Part shown: positions 1 through 10,230 of the stretch, in pieces
Numbering within the stretch: position 1 is the first letter of the stretch
Layout of the letters: every line of letters starts with the position of its first letter
Assembly (NCBI RefSeq): GCF_001182785.1
Contig: NZ_CP012099.1
Location: 674,501 to 738,500 of the forward strand
Length of the DNA stretch: 64,000 nt
From: Bacillus thuringiensis
GTDB taxonomy: Bacteria; Bacillota; Bacilli; Bacillales; Bacillaceae_G
Direction of reading: 5' to 3'
The notes under the pieces: model-generated
Seen by the model: only the letters and a program-made list of their open reading frames with translations
What the model was told of the DNA's origin: nothing
Database searches by the model: none
Position numbers and translations under genes: made by a program

Positions 1-1012
1 TAAATACACCAACCATAAATAAAATACCAGCAGGTGCACGACGTCCTTTAAATAGTTTATCACTCATCCATCCGCAAAGAAGTGTACCTGGAATACCAGC
101 CCATTCATATAGAGCGTAAGCAGTACGTGAGCTACTATGAGTAAAGCTTTTTTCTTCTACTAAATAAGTAGGAGCCCAGTCTACAACGCCGTAACGTACG
201 AAATATACGAAAACGTTCGCAATAGCGATGTACCATAAAAACTTATTGTTTAGTACGTATTTAAATAAAATTTCTTTTGCCGAAAGTTCGCGTTCGCGAT
301 CTTTTATTTTCTCATCTGGTGGATATTCTCCAGTATGCTCTTCAATAGAAGGTAGTCCACAAGATTGAGGCGTATCTTTCATCGTAATTAATACATAAAT
401 ACCAACTAAAATTGAAAGAATACCTGGGAAGTAAAAAATACTTTTCCAGTCATCTGCGAAGAAGTATAAGCCTAATGTTACAAGAGAAGGCATAAGCGCG
501 CCGCCGACATTATGAGCGACATTCCAAATAGACATTTTTGTACCACGTTCGCTAATAGAGAACCAGTGAACCATCGTACGACCACAAGGAGGCCATCCCA
601 TACCTTGTACCCATCCATTTAAAAACTGAAGTACAAACATAAGTATAATGCTCGTTGTAATGAAAGAAAATGAGCCGAAAATAATATTAATGATACCTGA
701 TAAAAATAGCCCAGCTGCTAAAAAGTAGCGAGGATTACAACGATCGGATACGATACCCATCAAGAATTTACTTAATCCGTAAGCGATAGATACTGCTGAA
801 AGGATAACCCCAAGTTCCCCTTTACTAAAGCCTTGTTCGATTAAGTATGGCATTGCTAGTGAAAAGTTTTTTCGAACAAAGTAGTAACCTGCATAACCGA
901 TGAAGATACCTAAGAATACTTGTAAACGTAATTTACGGTATTCGCTATCAACGCGATCAGCTGGTAAGCGTTCCGCGTGGGGCGCAGGTTTAAATAATTG
1001 TGTGAAAAACAT
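1..1012 (-). CDS. glpT: Glycerol-3-phosphate transporter, 3' end outside window
   Basis: Major facilitator of the organophosphate:phosphate antiporter family, importing glycerol-3-phosphate across the cytoplasmic membrane in exchange for phosphate. About 337 N-terminal residues are visible and the gene runs off the left edge. The N-terminal helix carries GYYFVRKNF, with an arginine near residue 47 matching the first substrate-binding arginine of GlpT; a second, in VYFVRYG, matches the one in helix 7. [12 protein letters not shown] and [11 protein letters not shown] are also typical of GlpT. The ATG start at 1012 is preceded by GGAGGAT. A CRE-like site lies about 170 bases upstream, suggesting carbon catabolite control. 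UhpT/UhpC hexose-phosphate carriers are the closest alternative, but the motifs favour GlpT. Confidence 0.85.
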   Translation of the reverse strand, partial: MFFTQLFKPAPHAERLPADRVDSEYRKLRLQVFLGIFIGYAGYYFVRKNFSLAMPYLIEQGFSKGELGVILSAVSIAYGLSKFLMGIVSDRCNPRYFLAAGLFLSGIINIIFGSFSFITTSIILMFVLQFLNGWVQGMGWPPCGRTMVHWFSISERGTKMSIWNVAHNVGGALMPSLVTLGLYFFADDWKSIFYFPGILSILVGIYVLITMKDTPQSCGLPSIEEHTGEYPPDEKIKDRERELSAKEILFKYVLNNKFLWYIAIANVFVYFVRYGVVDWAPTYLVEEKSFTHSSSRTAYALYEWAGIPGTLLCGWMSDKLFKGRRAPAGILFMVGVF

Positions 1013-1181
1013 AAAATGAAAATCCTCCCCTAATTAATTCGAAGCGTTTTAAGACAGAGAATATAAAAAGGCCATGAAATATAAAAAAGTTTCCTTTTTT
1101 ATGATTCATAGCCGTGTACTCCGTTTCTCCGTGACTGTCAATATTAACTTCGTCGAAAATTATACAACTTTGTGACAAAAA

Positions 1182-1195
1182 TGTAAACGTTTTTA
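1182..1195 (-). promoter_or_regulatory. CRE-like catabolite response element upstream of glpT
   Basis: TGTAAACGTTTTTA resembles the CcpA operator consensus (TGWAARCGNTWNCW). It lies in the glpT/marR intergenic region, so it could repress glpT in the presence of glucose. The assignment rests on the motif and its position. Confidence 0.45.
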
Positions 1196-1207
1196 TGAAT
1201 AAAAGTA

Positions 1208-1236
1208 TTGACGGATTTTATTCGTGGGATTAATAT
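1208..1236 (+). promoter_or_regulatory. SigA promoter of the marR-exporter operon
   Basis: A -35 TTGACG (1208-1213) and a -10 TAATAT (1231-1236) are separated by exactly 17 bases. The -10 overlaps the palindrome at 1232-1254. Confidence 0.7.
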
Positions 1237-1254
1237 TTAAATACGTTAAATATT
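1232..1254 (+). promoter_or_regulatory. Probable MarR operator (inverted repeat)
   Basis: A perfect inverted repeat: AATATTTAA, 5-base spacer, TTAAATATT. It covers the -10 element and start point of the promoter for the adjacent MarR gene, the usual arrangement for an autorepressed MarR-exporter operon. A further related half-site (ATTTAAATA) sits just downstream, about 1257-1266. Confidence 0.6.
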
Positions 1255-1281
1255 TTATTATTTAAATAAGAGGTGGATAAC

Positions 1282-1740
1282 ATGCCAAATGATATGAAGC
1301 ATATCGATAAAATTCAAGCTCTTGCCTTTTCGATTGGAAAGAAAATGCAGACGGAGTTATTAGAACAAATGCAAGCAACAGGACTTACACCACCGCAGTT
1401 TTATATTTTAAAGATTTTAGATCATTATGGGGCTTCAAGAGCGACAACATTAGCAAAAAAGATGTATGTGAAGCCTAGCGCGATTACAGTGATGATTGAT
1501 CGTCTAATCGATCAAGAACTTGTAGAACGCTATCACGACAAAGATGATCGTCGTGTTGTCATCATCGAGTTAACGAAAAAGGGGAAAGCTAGAGTAGAAG
1601 AGGCAATGACAGCTCGCAACGAGCATATTGCAAAATACTTTTCACATTTAGAGTTGCAAGAAAGAGAAGATTTATTACGTCTCTTTGAGAAGTTAGAAAC
1701 AATTATTTGCGGGACACAAGAGAAAAAAGAGAATAACTAA
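1282..1740 (+). CDS. MarR-family transcriptional repressor
   Basis: A 152-residue winged-helix protein of usual MarR length. The central helix-turn-helix and wing span about residues 30-100 and include the conserved DDRRVVIIELTKKGK wing (around residues 88-102). It probably represses itself and the DHA2 exporter that starts 19 bases downstream, releasing DNA on binding a toxic ligand. ATG 1282 is chosen over an in-frame GTG at 1273 because AGGTGG (1271-1276) is correctly spaced only for the ATG. The inverted repeat over its own promoter is the likely operator. The inducing compound cannot be read from sequence. Confidence 0.9.
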   Translation: MPNDMKHIDKIQALAFSIGKKMQTELLEQMQATGLTPPQFYILKILDHYGASRATTLAKKMYVKPSAITVMIDRLIDQELVERYHDKDDRRVVIIELTKKGKARVEEAMTARNEHIAKYFSHLELQEREDLLRLFEKLETIICGTQEKKENN

Positions 1741-1750
1741 GAGGAATTGA

Positions 1751-3373
<1,623 letters not shown>

Positions 3374-3380
3374 TGAAGAA

Positions 3381-3406
3381 GCATCGCCTTATGGCGGTGC
3401 TTTTTT
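3381..3406 (+). terminator. Rho-independent terminator of marR-exporter operon
   Basis: GCATCGCC and GGCGGTGC form an 8-bp stem (one G-U) with a TTAT loop and six T. Confidence 0.85.
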
Positions 3407-3441
3407 GAGTATAACCTTAAAAGCTTTTTAGTGAGAAATGA

Positions 3442-3470
3442 TTGACGTATTTTTAGAAATACGTTATATT
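3442..3470 (+). promoter_or_regulatory. Promoter of the ribose operon
   Basis: TTGACG (3442-3447) and TATATT (3465-3470) with a 17-base spacer, 40 bases before rbsR. Confidence 0.7.
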
Positions 3471-3476
3471 ATTTTC

Positions 3477-3490
3477 TGTAAACGGTTACA
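3477..3490 (+). promoter_or_regulatory. CRE / RbsR operator
   Basis: TGTAAACGGTTACA is a near-palindrome with the central CG step typical of LacI/CcpA-family operators. It sits just downstream of the -10, around the expected transcription start. It could bind CcpA, RbsR or both; sequence alone does not separate these. Confidence 0.7.
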
Positions 3491-3510
3491 TGAAATGAGG
3501 AGAAAAGAGA

Positions 3511-4482
3511 ATGAGTACGATTAAAGACGTTGCGAAATTAGCGGGAGTATCTGTTGCGACCGTTTCCAGAGTTTTAAATAAAAATGGATATGTTCACGAA
3601 GATACATTAAAAAAGGTAGAGCGTGCAATTGAGATGTTAGATTATAAGCCTAGTACAGTAGCGCGTTCACTGTATAATAAAAAGTCTCGTTTAATTGGCT
3701 TAGTTGTTCCAAATATCGTGAATCCGTTCTTTCCAGAAGTTGCACGTGCCGTAGAAGATGTAGCACATAAACAAGGTTACACAGTTGTCCTTTGTAACTC
3801 TGATGAAAGTTTAGAAAAAGAGAAACAATACATTGATGTACTTAGACAAAATAATGTAGATGGATTTATTGTAGCAACAAATCCACAAAATAGTGTTAAT
3901 TACATGAATTTATCTGTCCCGGTTGTTGCGATTGACCGTATGTTTAATGAGCGTATTCCTACTGTATATGCAGATAACTATGCAGGAAGTCAGGCTGCGA
4001 CAAAGTTGTTACTAGATAAAGGATGTAAACATATTGCACATATTCGCGGTCCACGTGATGTGAGTACTGCAAATGAACGTTTTGAAGGTTTTGTAGACGT
4101 TATTACGCAAAATAACCTTTCGTATATGATTGCGGAGAGTACGTTTGAGCCAGCAAATAGTGAGCGTGTAGCGATGGAATTATTAGAAGAATACCCGCAT
4201 ATTGATGGTATTGTTGCTGGGAATGATTTAATTGCGATTGGTATTGTAAAGGCTGCACTTCAAAAGGGGATTGCCATTCCAGATGATTTACAAATTATCG
4301 GATTTGATGGAATTTCTTTAACAGAAATGATGTATCCATCTATTACAACAGTTGCACAACCGATATATGAAATGGGGAAAATTGCAACAGAGTTGTTGTT
4401 AGAGCAAATGGAAGGAAATACATTAGAAGAGAAACACTATCGTTTGCCGATTGAAATTATAGAACGAAATACAACGAAGTAA
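3511..4482 (+). CDS. rbsR: Ribose operon repressor, LacI family
   Basis: A 323-residue LacI/GalR regulator. The N-terminal helix-turn-helix TIKDVAKLAGVSVATVSRVL (residues 3-22) is followed by a hinge and a periplasmic-binding-protein-like sensor domain (about 60-320). First gene of the rbs operon, so it is expected to repress rbsRKDACB until ribose or a derivative is bound. The start has a GAGGAGAAAAGAG leader and the promoter carries a matching LacI-type palindrome. Confidence 0.93.
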   Translation: MSTIKDVAKLAGVSVATVSRVLNKNGYVHEDTLKKVERAIEMLDYKPSTVARSLYNKKSRLIGLVVPNIVNPFFPEVARAVEDVAHKQGYTVVLCNSDESLEKEKQYIDVLRQNNVDGFIVATNPQNSVNYMNLSVPVVAIDRMFNERIPTVYADNYAGSQAATKLLLDKGCKHIAHIRGPRDVSTANERFEGFVDVITQNNLSYMIAESTFEPANSERVAMELLEEYPHIDGIVAGNDLIAIGIVKAALQKGIAIPDDLQIIGFDGISLTEMMYPSITTVAQPIYEMGKIATELLLEQMEGNTLEEKHYRLPIEIIERNTTK

Positions 4483-4495
4483 GGAGATGAAACAG

Positions 4496-5392
4496 ATGCC
4501 AAATATTGCAGTAGTAGGAAGCATTTCAATGGACTTAGTGGCTGTTTCAAAAAAACGGCCGAAAGCAGGAGAAACAGTAATTGGTGAAGCGTTTCATACA
4601 ATCCCAGGAGGGAAAGGGGCAAACCAAGCAGTTGCTGCAGCTAGGTTAGGAGCAAATGTAGCAATGGTTGGAGCGGTAGGAAATGATGATTATGGAACAG
4701 TAGTTAGAAAAAATTTAGAGAACGAACGCATTTTTATCGATTATGTGGTACCGGTTACAGATAGAACGACAGGAATTGCTCATATCGTTTTAGCAGAAGA
4801 AGATAACAGTATTGTTGTCGTACAAGGGGCAAATGCTCTTGTAAATAAGTCAGTTGTAGATCGCTCCAAAGACCTTCTTGTAAAAGCGGATATGGTTGTT
4901 CTTCAACTAGAAATTCCACTTGAAACAGTAAAATATGTATTGGCTATTTGTGAGGAACATAATATTCCTGTTATGTTGAATCCAGCGCCAGCACAAGTTT
5001 TATCAGAAGAAATTTTAGAAAAAGCAACTTATATTACGCCAAATGAACATGAGTGCCGCATTGTATTAGATGATTTTACATCACCAATTGAAGATTTATT
5101 GGCGAAGTATCCAAATAAATTATTGATGACAGAAGGTTCTAACGGTGTTCGTTTCCATAATGGCACGGAGATTGTACATGTTCCTAGCATTGCTGTTGAT
5201 GTAGTGGATACAACTGGAGCTGGTGATACATTTAATGGTGCGTTAGCAGTTGCACTTTCTGAAGGAGAGACACTTCAAAAAGCAATTCGTTTCGCGAATA
5301 TTGCCGGTGGTCTTTCTGTAACGAAACTTGGAGCACAGGGTGGTATGCCAACGAGAGATCGAGTACGTGAAGTGCAGGTGATTGTTGGATGA
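4496..5392 (+). CDS. rbsK: Ribokinase
   Basis: PfkB-family sugar kinase of 298 residues that phosphorylates D-ribose to ribose 5-phosphate with ATP in the cytoplasm. The first PfkB signature lies in [16 protein letters not shown] (about residues 37-52) and the second, with the catalytic aspartate, in [13 protein letters not shown] (about 240-252; GAGD anion hole). ATG 4496 is preferred to ATG 4487 because AAGGAG (4481-4486) touches the latter but is nine bases from the former. Its TGA overlaps the rbsD ATG, implying translational coupling. Confidence 0.95.
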   Translation: MPNIAVVGSISMDLVAVSKKRPKAGETVIGEAFHTIPGGKGANQAVAAARLGANVAMVGAVGNDDYGTVVRKNLENERIFIDYVVPVTDRTTGIAHIVLAEEDNSIVVVQGANALVNKSVVDRSKDLLVKADMVVLQLEIPLETVKYVLAICEEHNIPVMLNPAPAQVLSEEILEKATYITPNEHECRIVLDDFTSPIEDLLAKYPNKLLMTEGSNGVRFHNGTEIVHVPSIAVDVVDTTGAGDTFNGALAVALSEGETLQKAIRFANIAGGLSVTKLGAQGGMPTRDRVREVQVIVG

Positions 5393-5784
5393 AAAAGCAC
5401 GGTGTATTAAACAGTGAAATAGCGGCAGTCCTTGCTTCACTTGGGCATACAGATACGGTTGTAATTGCTGATTGCGGGTTACCGATTCCGGATGGAGTAA
5501 AACGAATTGATTTAGCTGTTGAGATTGGAAAACCGAGTTTTTTAGAGGTGTTACAAGTTGTAGCTGATGATATGGCAATCGAAAAAGTGACGTTAGCAGA
5601 AGAAGTCATTATAAATAATGCGGAAGTAAATAAAGAGATCGAGCAGAAATTAATAGAGCCAGCATTTGAGTATGTATCTCATGAACAATTTAAAGAGCAT
5701 ACAAAGAAAGCGAAGGCAATTATTCGTACAGGCGAGGCTACGCCTTATGCAAATGTAATTTTACATGCAGGCGTGATTTTTTAA
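5389..5784 (+). CDS. rbsD: D-ribose pyranase
   Basis: A 131-residue RbsD/FucU-family mutarotase converting the beta-pyranose form of ribose to the furanose form that ribokinase uses. The family's catalytic histidine is visible in [17 protein letters not shown] near residue 20, and the C-terminal [16 protein letters not shown] is also conserved. Length matches the family. The start codon overlaps the rbsK stop by four bases. Confidence 0.95.
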   Translation: MKKHGVLNSEIAAVLASLGHTDTVVIADCGLPIPDGVKRIDLAVEIGKPSFLEVLQVVADDMAIEKVTLAEEVIINNAEVNKEIEQKLIEPAFEYVSHEQFKEHTKKAKAIIRTGEATPYANVILHAGVIF

Positions 5785-5802
5785 TAAAGGGAAGTGATGG
5801 GA

Positions 5803-7287
5803 ATGCATATTGAAATGAAAAACATTTCAAAGGCGTTCAATGGTAATCCTGTTTTGAAGAATGCACAGTTTATGATTGAAACAGGAAAAGTCCATGCATT
5901 GATGGGGGAAAATGGAGCGGGTAAATCAACGCTCATGAAGATTTTAACAGGTGTATACAAAAAAGATGGTGGGACAATCACGATTGATGGGCAAGAGCGT
6001 ACCTTTAAAAATGCGAAAGAAGCTGAAGAGTACGGCATAGCATTTATACATCAAGAACTAAACATATTGCCGAATTTAACAGTAGCTGAAAATATGTTTC
6101 TCGGTAAAGAGTTAATGTATGGGAAAACAGGTATTTTACGCACTCGACAAATGAACGCGATTGCGCAGCAGCAACTAGCAGAGCTAGGATTGCATGTAAG
6201 AGGCGCTATGTTAGCAGAGGAACTATCGGTTGGACAACAGCAAATTATCGAAATTGCGAAAGCATTAATGACAAACGCGAGCGTTATTATTATGGATGAA
6301 CCTACTGCGGCACTGACGGATCGTGAAATCGAAACGCTCTTTATAGTAATCAATAAGTTACGTAAAGAAGGTGTTTCATTCGTGTACATTTCGCATCGTA
6401 TGGAAGAGATTTTCTCAATATGTGATGCCATTACGATTTTGCGTGATGGAGAATACGTCGGAAAGAGATTAATTCCAGAAACATCATTTGATGAAGTAGT
6501 GAGTATGATGGTGGGGCGCAGCATTGGTGAACGTTACCCAGAGCGAAATAGTCAAATTGGTGATGTCATTTTTGAAATGCGTAACGGAACGAAGAAAGGG
6601 AAATTTGAAAATGTTTCGTTTCAAGTAAGAAAAGGTGAAATCCTTGGTGTTGCTGGTTTGATGGGAGCTGGACGCACTGATATTATGAAAGCGATATTTG
6701 GTTATGAACCTTTAGATTCTGGACAAATTTTTATAAATGGACAAGAAGTAAAAATTGATAGTCCAATAGATGCAATTAGACAAAGAATTGCTTTCATTAC
6801 AGAAGATAGAAAATCTGAAGGGTTAGTGTTAGATTTCTCAATTCGAGAAAATTTATCGCTACCGAATTTAGAAAGTCTTTCAAAAGGAAGTGTTCTAAGC
6901 AACGAGCTAGAACAGCAGTTTACAGAAGATATGATGAAGCTTCTTAATGTGAAAGCATCTAGCGGGGAGCAGGCAGTGAAATCTCTTTCTGGTGGAAATC
7001 AGCAAAAGATTGTAATCGCAAAATGGCTAGGCATTCATCCGCAATTACTTATTTTAGATGAGCCAACAAGAGGTGTAGATGTTGGAGCGAAAAAAGAAAT
7101 TTACTCTATCATGAATAAGCTTACAGAGCAAGGCGATGCCGTTATTATGGTATCATCTGAGCTTCCGGAAGTTTTAGGGATGAGTGATCGAATTCTTGTC
7201 ATTCATGAAGGAAAAGTCGGCGGCATTTTAGGGAAAGATGAGGCATCACAAGAGTCTATTATGGCACTAGCTACAGGGGGAGAGTAA
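5803..7287 (+). CDS. rbsA: Ribose ABC importer, tandem ATP-binding protein
   Basis: A 494-residue ATPase with two ABC domains, energising ribose uptake through RbsC. Domain 1 has Walker [10 protein letters not shown], signature LSVGQQQ and Walker [11 protein letters not shown]. Domain 2 has the degenerate Walker [10 protein letters not shown] usual for RbsA, signature LSGGNQQK and Walker [13 protein letters not shown]. In-frame starts also exist at GTG 5794 and ATG 5797; MHIEMKNIS at 5803 matches the length usual for the family, but ATG 5797 remains possible. Two bases separate it from rbsC. Confidence 0.93.
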   Translation: MHIEMKNISKAFNGNPVLKNAQFMIETGKVHALMGENGAGKSTLMKILTGVYKKDGGTITIDGQERTFKNAKEAEEYGIAFIHQELNILPNLTVAENMFLGKELMYGKTGILRTRQMNAIAQQQLAELGLHVRGAMLAEELSVGQQQIIEIAKALMTNASVIIMDEPTAALTDREIETLFIVINKLRKEGVSFVYISHRMEEIFSICDAITILRDGEYVGKRLIPETSFDEVVSMMVGRSIGERYPERNSQIGDVIFEMRNGTKKGKFENVSFQVRKGEILGVAGLMGAGRTDIMKAIFGYEPLDSGQIFINGQEVKIDSPIDAIRQRIAFITEDRKSEGLVLDFSIRENLSLPNLESLSKGSVLSNELEQQFTEDMMKLLNVKASSGEQAVKSLSGGNQQKIVIAKWLGIHPQLLILDEPTRGVDVGAKKEIYSIMNKLTEQGDAVIMVSSELPEVLGMSDRILVIHEGKVGGILGKDEASQESIMALATGGE

Positions 7288-7289
7288 GG

Positions 7290-8225
7290 ATGGCTAAGAA
7301 GGGGAATGTATTACAACAACTCGGTTCTTTAATCGGTTTAGTATTAATTATCGTCGTAATTACAGCTTTAAATCCAGCGTTCATTGAAATTCCAAATTTA
7401 TTTAATATACTGCGTCAAGTATCGATTAATGCGCTTATTGCATTCGGAATGACCTTCGTAATTTTAACAGGGGGTATTGACTTATCGGTAGGTTCTATTT
7501 TAGCATTATCAAGTGCACTTGTTGCTGGAATGATGGCAAGTGGCATGGATCCGTTCCTTGCAATGGCAGTTGGACTATTAGCAGGTCTTGTAATGGGAAT
7601 TGTAAACGGTATCATCATTGCGAAAGGAAAAGTAGCTCCATTTATTGCAACTTTAGCAACAATGACTATTTTTCGTGGGTTGACGCTTGTTTATATGGAC
7701 GGACGTCCGATCACTGGTCTTGGTGATCATTTAATGTTCCAAATGTTTGGCCGCGGTTATTTTCTTGGTATTCCGGTACCAGCTGTTACAATGATGATCG
7801 CTTTCGCAGTACTGTACTTCATTTTGAAGAAAACGACATTTGGCCGTCGTACATTTGCAATTGGTGGAAATGAAGAAGCAGCAGCACTATCAGGTATTAA
7901 TGTTACGAGAATTAAAGTAATGATTTACGGTCTTTCCGGAATTTTGGCAGCGCTTGCAGGTATTGTCTTAACATCACGACTAGATTCTGCACAGCCGACT
8001 GCAGGTACTTCTTACGAATTAGATGCAATTGCAGCAGTTGTATTAGGTGGAACAAGTCTTTCTGGGGGAAGAGGATGGATTGTTGGTACATTCATCGGTG
8101 TACTAATTATCGGTGTACTAAATAACGGTTTAAATTTATTAGGTGTATCTTCTTTCTTCCAACAAGTTGTAAAAGGACTTGTAATCTTACTAGCTGTATT
8201 AATTGATCGCCGAAAAGAAGCATAA
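7290..8225 (+). CDS. rbsC: Ribose ABC importer, permease subunit
   Basis: A 311-residue membrane protein of the BPD_transp_2 family (about ten hydrophobic segments), forming the translocation path. The GGIDLSVGSILALSSALVAG region and the NEEAAALSGINV coupling helix, which contacts RbsA, are visible. It sits between rbsA (two-base gap) and rbsB. Confidence 0.94.
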   Translation: MAKKGNVLQQLGSLIGLVLIIVVITALNPAFIEIPNLFNILRQVSINALIAFGMTFVILTGGIDLSVGSILALSSALVAGMMASGMDPFLAMAVGLLAGLVMGIVNGIIIAKGKVAPFIATLATMTIFRGLTLVYMDGRPITGLGDHLMFQMFGRGYFLGIPVPAVTMMIAFAVLYFILKKTTFGRRTFAIGGNEEAAALSGINVTRIKVMIYGLSGILAALAGIVLTSRLDSAQPTAGTSYELDAIAAVVLGGTSLSGGRGWIVGTFIGVLIIGVLNNGLNLLGVSSFFQQVVKGLVILLAVLIDRRKEA

Positions 8226-8239
8226 TGGAGGGACAGTTC

Positions 8240-9166
8240 ATGAAGAAATGGTTACTTATACTCGTTGCATGTATTATGGTCATTACTGCTGGTTGTTCAA
8301 TGGAACCACCAGAATGGGCAAAGGATTCTAGCGATAAAGGTCGAAATAAAACTATTAAAGTTGGATTCTCTGTTTCAACTTTAAATAATCCCTTCTTTGT
8401 AACTTTGAAAAAGGGTGCAGAAAAGAAAGCGAAAGATAGCGGCATCGAATTGATTGCTGTTGATGCGCAAAATGATGCAGCCAAGCAAACGAACGATGTT
8501 GAAGATTTAATTCAAAAGGGTGTCGATGTAGTTGTTATTAATCCGACCGATTCAGATGCTGTTGCGTCAGCGGTAAGTGCGGCAAATGCAGCAAATGTTC
8601 CTGTTATTACAGTAGACCGCGTTGCGAATTCAGGTAAGGTTGTTTCTCACATTGCTTCTAACAATATCGAAGGTGGTCAAATGGCTAGTGATTACATTCG
8701 TGAATTAGTCGGCGAAGGAGCAAACGTTGCTGAGTTAGAAGGAATCCCTGGATCGTCTGCTGCTCGTGAACGTGGGAAAGGATTCCATAACGTAGCCGAT
8801 AAGTCTTTAAAAGTAGTTGCCAAACAAGCGGCTGATTTTGATAGAGCGAAAGGATTATCTGTTATGGAAAACATTTTGCAAGCAAATAGCGATATTAAAG
8901 CCGTGTTTGCGCATAACGACGAGATGGCATTAGGTGCACTTGAAGCATTGAAGTCTGCTGGAAAAACAGATGTAGTAGTTGTTGGATTTGATGCAACTGA
9001 AGATGCTGTGAAAGCGGTTAACGATGGGCGTATGGCTGCAACAGTCGCTCAAAAACCGGAATTAATCGGAGAGAAGGCGATGCAAACAGCAAAAGAGATA
9101 ACACAAGGTAAAAAAGTGGACAAATCTATTCCGATTGAATTAGAGCTTATTAAGAAAAATAAATAA
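8240..9166 (+). CDS. rbsB: Ribose-binding lipoprotein
   Basis: A 308-residue periplasmic-binding-protein-family receptor that delivers ribose to RbsAC. The N-terminal signal peptide ends in the lipobox TAGC (Cys about 20), so it is anchored outside the membrane by lipid. The binding fold starts at TIKVGFSVSTLNNPFF, and conserved IVAVDAQND-like, DRVANSG and AHNDEMALGALEAL segments follow. ATG 8240 is chosen because GGAGGG (8227-8232) is seven bases upstream; the earlier in-frame ATG at 8225 overlaps the rbsC stop and has no ribosome binding site. Confidence 0.94.
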   Translation: MKKWLLILVACIMVITAGCSMEPPEWAKDSSDKGRNKTIKVGFSVSTLNNPFFVTLKKGAEKKAKDSGIELIAVDAQNDAAKQTNDVEDLIQKGVDVVVINPTDSDAVASAVSAANAANVPVITVDRVANSGKVVSHIASNNIEGGQMASDYIRELVGEGANVAELEGIPGSSAARERGKGFHNVADKSLKVVAKQAADFDRAKGLSVMENILQANSDIKAVFAHNDEMALGALEALKSAGKTDVVVVGFDATEDAVKAVNDGRMAATVAQKPELIGEKAMQTAKEITQGKKVDKSIPIELELIKKNK

Positions 9167-9200
9167 ATATAAAATGAAAATTAGGAAGGAAGAATAACAA

Positions 9201-9848
9201 ATGAAATTCTTTATTGATACAGCAAACATTAACGAAATTAAAGAGGCAAATGCATTAGGCGTAGTAGCTGGAGTAACGACAAACCCATCACTTGTAGCAA
9301 AAGAAGGCGTAGATTTCCATGAGCGTATTCGTGAAATTTGCAGCTTTATAGAAGGACCTGTAAGTGCAGAAGTAATTAGCTTAGAAGCTGATAAAATGAT
9401 TGAAGAAGGAAAAGAATTAGCGAAGATTGCTCCAAACGTTGTTGTAAAAGTTCCAATGACAACAGAAGGTTTAAAAGCAGTAAAAGCGTTCTCTGATTTA
9501 GGAATTCGTACAAACGTTACATTAGTATTCTCAGCAGTTCAAGCATTACTTGCAGCTCGCGCTGGTGCAACATATGTTTCACCATTCTTAGGTCGTTTAG
9601 ATGATATCGGTCATAACGGTATGGATTTAATTCGTCAAATCGCAGAAATCTTTGCAATTCATGGCATCGAAACAGAAATCATTGCAGCATCTGTACGTCA
9701 CAGCGTTCACGTAACTGATGCAGCATTAAACGGTGCACATATTGCAACAATCCCAGCAAACGTAATTGCTTCATTAGTGAAGCACCCATTAACAGATCAA
9801 GGAATTGAGAAATTCTTAGCTGATTGGGAAAAAACACAAGAGAAATAA
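9201..9848 (+). CDS. tal: Transaldolase (TalC/FSA-type short form)
   Basis: A 215-residue single-domain (beta/alpha)8 enzyme of the short transaldolase / fructose-6-phosphate aldolase subfamily. The Schiff-base lysine is K83 in [20 protein letters not shown] and [14 protein letters not shown] are conserved. It lies 34 bases after rbsB with its own AGGAAGGA site and no terminator between, so it probably reads through from the ribose promoter, linking ribose 5-phosphate to the non-oxidative pentose phosphate pathway. Whether it acts as transaldolase or aldolase is not decidable here. Confidence 0.88.
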   Translation: MKFFIDTANINEIKEANALGVVAGVTTNPSLVAKEGVDFHERIREICSFIEGPVSAEVISLEADKMIEEGKELAKIAPNVVVKVPMTTEGLKAVKAFSDLGIRTNVTLVFSAVQALLAARAGATYVSPFLGRLDDIGHNGMDLIRQIAEIFAIHGIETEIIAASVRHSVHVTDAALNGAHIATIPANVIASLVKHPLTDQGIEKFLADWEKTQEK

Positions 9849-9857
9849 TAGAAAATC

Positions 9858-9892
9858 AAGAATCCTAGTTTAATTGACTAGGATTCTTTTTT
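9858..9892 (+). terminator. Terminator of the rbs-tal operon
   Basis: AAGAATCCTAGT and ACTAGGATTCTT form a perfect 12-bp stem, followed by a T-rich tail. Confidence 0.9.
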
Positions 9893-9907
9893 ATTTAAAA
9901 GAATTTT

Positions 9908-9923
9908 CATGCAATTTTGCATA
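9908..9923 (+). promoter_or_regulatory. PlcR box upstream of inhA2
   Basis: CATGCAATTTTGCATA fits the PlcR palindrome TATGNANNNNTNCATA with one mismatch (C for the first T). It is about 310 bases before inhA2. The B. cereus quorum-sensing activator PlcR is known to control inhA2. Confidence 0.75.
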
Positions 9924-9978
9924 TTGTCTTTTAAATTTGTTATATAAGATATTTAATATATATCACATAACTCTTTAT

Positions 9979-10142
9979 TTTTCATATTTCGATATAAAGT
10001 GAAACTTTAATCAGTGGGGGCTTTGTTCATCAGCACACTGATTATTAGTTGAACCAAGGGATAAACAGATAGAGGGTCTGACCAGAAAACTGGAGGGCAT
10101 GATTCTATAACAGAAAGTTCAATGTTTATAGAATTATGTCTT
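9979..10142 (+). repeat. bcr1-like dispersed repeat in the inhA2 leader
   Basis: About 164 bases bounded by TTTAT at 9974-9978 and 10143-10147. It contains AAGTGAAACTTTAATCAGTG (9997-10016), an end sequence shared with other copies in this window. Several hairpins are visible: TAATCAGTG (10008-10016) with CACTGATTA (10036-10044), CCAG-AAAA-CTGG near 10083, and CATGATTCTATAAC with TTATAGAATTATG near its 3' end. Size, TTTAT flanks and secondary structure fit the B. cereus group bcr1 element (about 155 bp, TTTAT duplication), but the name is from memory and boundaries are approximate. Confidence 0.55.
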
Positions 10143-10230
10143 TTTATATAGGGAGGGTAGTAAACAGAGATTTCGACAAAAACGCACCGATTTATCTGAA
10201 TTTTAAGTTTTATAAAAGGAGAGAAATGGA

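Noticed and set aside
990..1178. 62-codon minus-strand ORF across the glpT start
   Set aside because: Overlaps the glpT start in another frame, has no ribosome binding site and covers the promoter region.
6051..6524. 157-codon minus-strand ORF inside rbsA
   Set aside because: Antisense to conserved ABC domain codons; Ser/Ile-rich low-quality composition.
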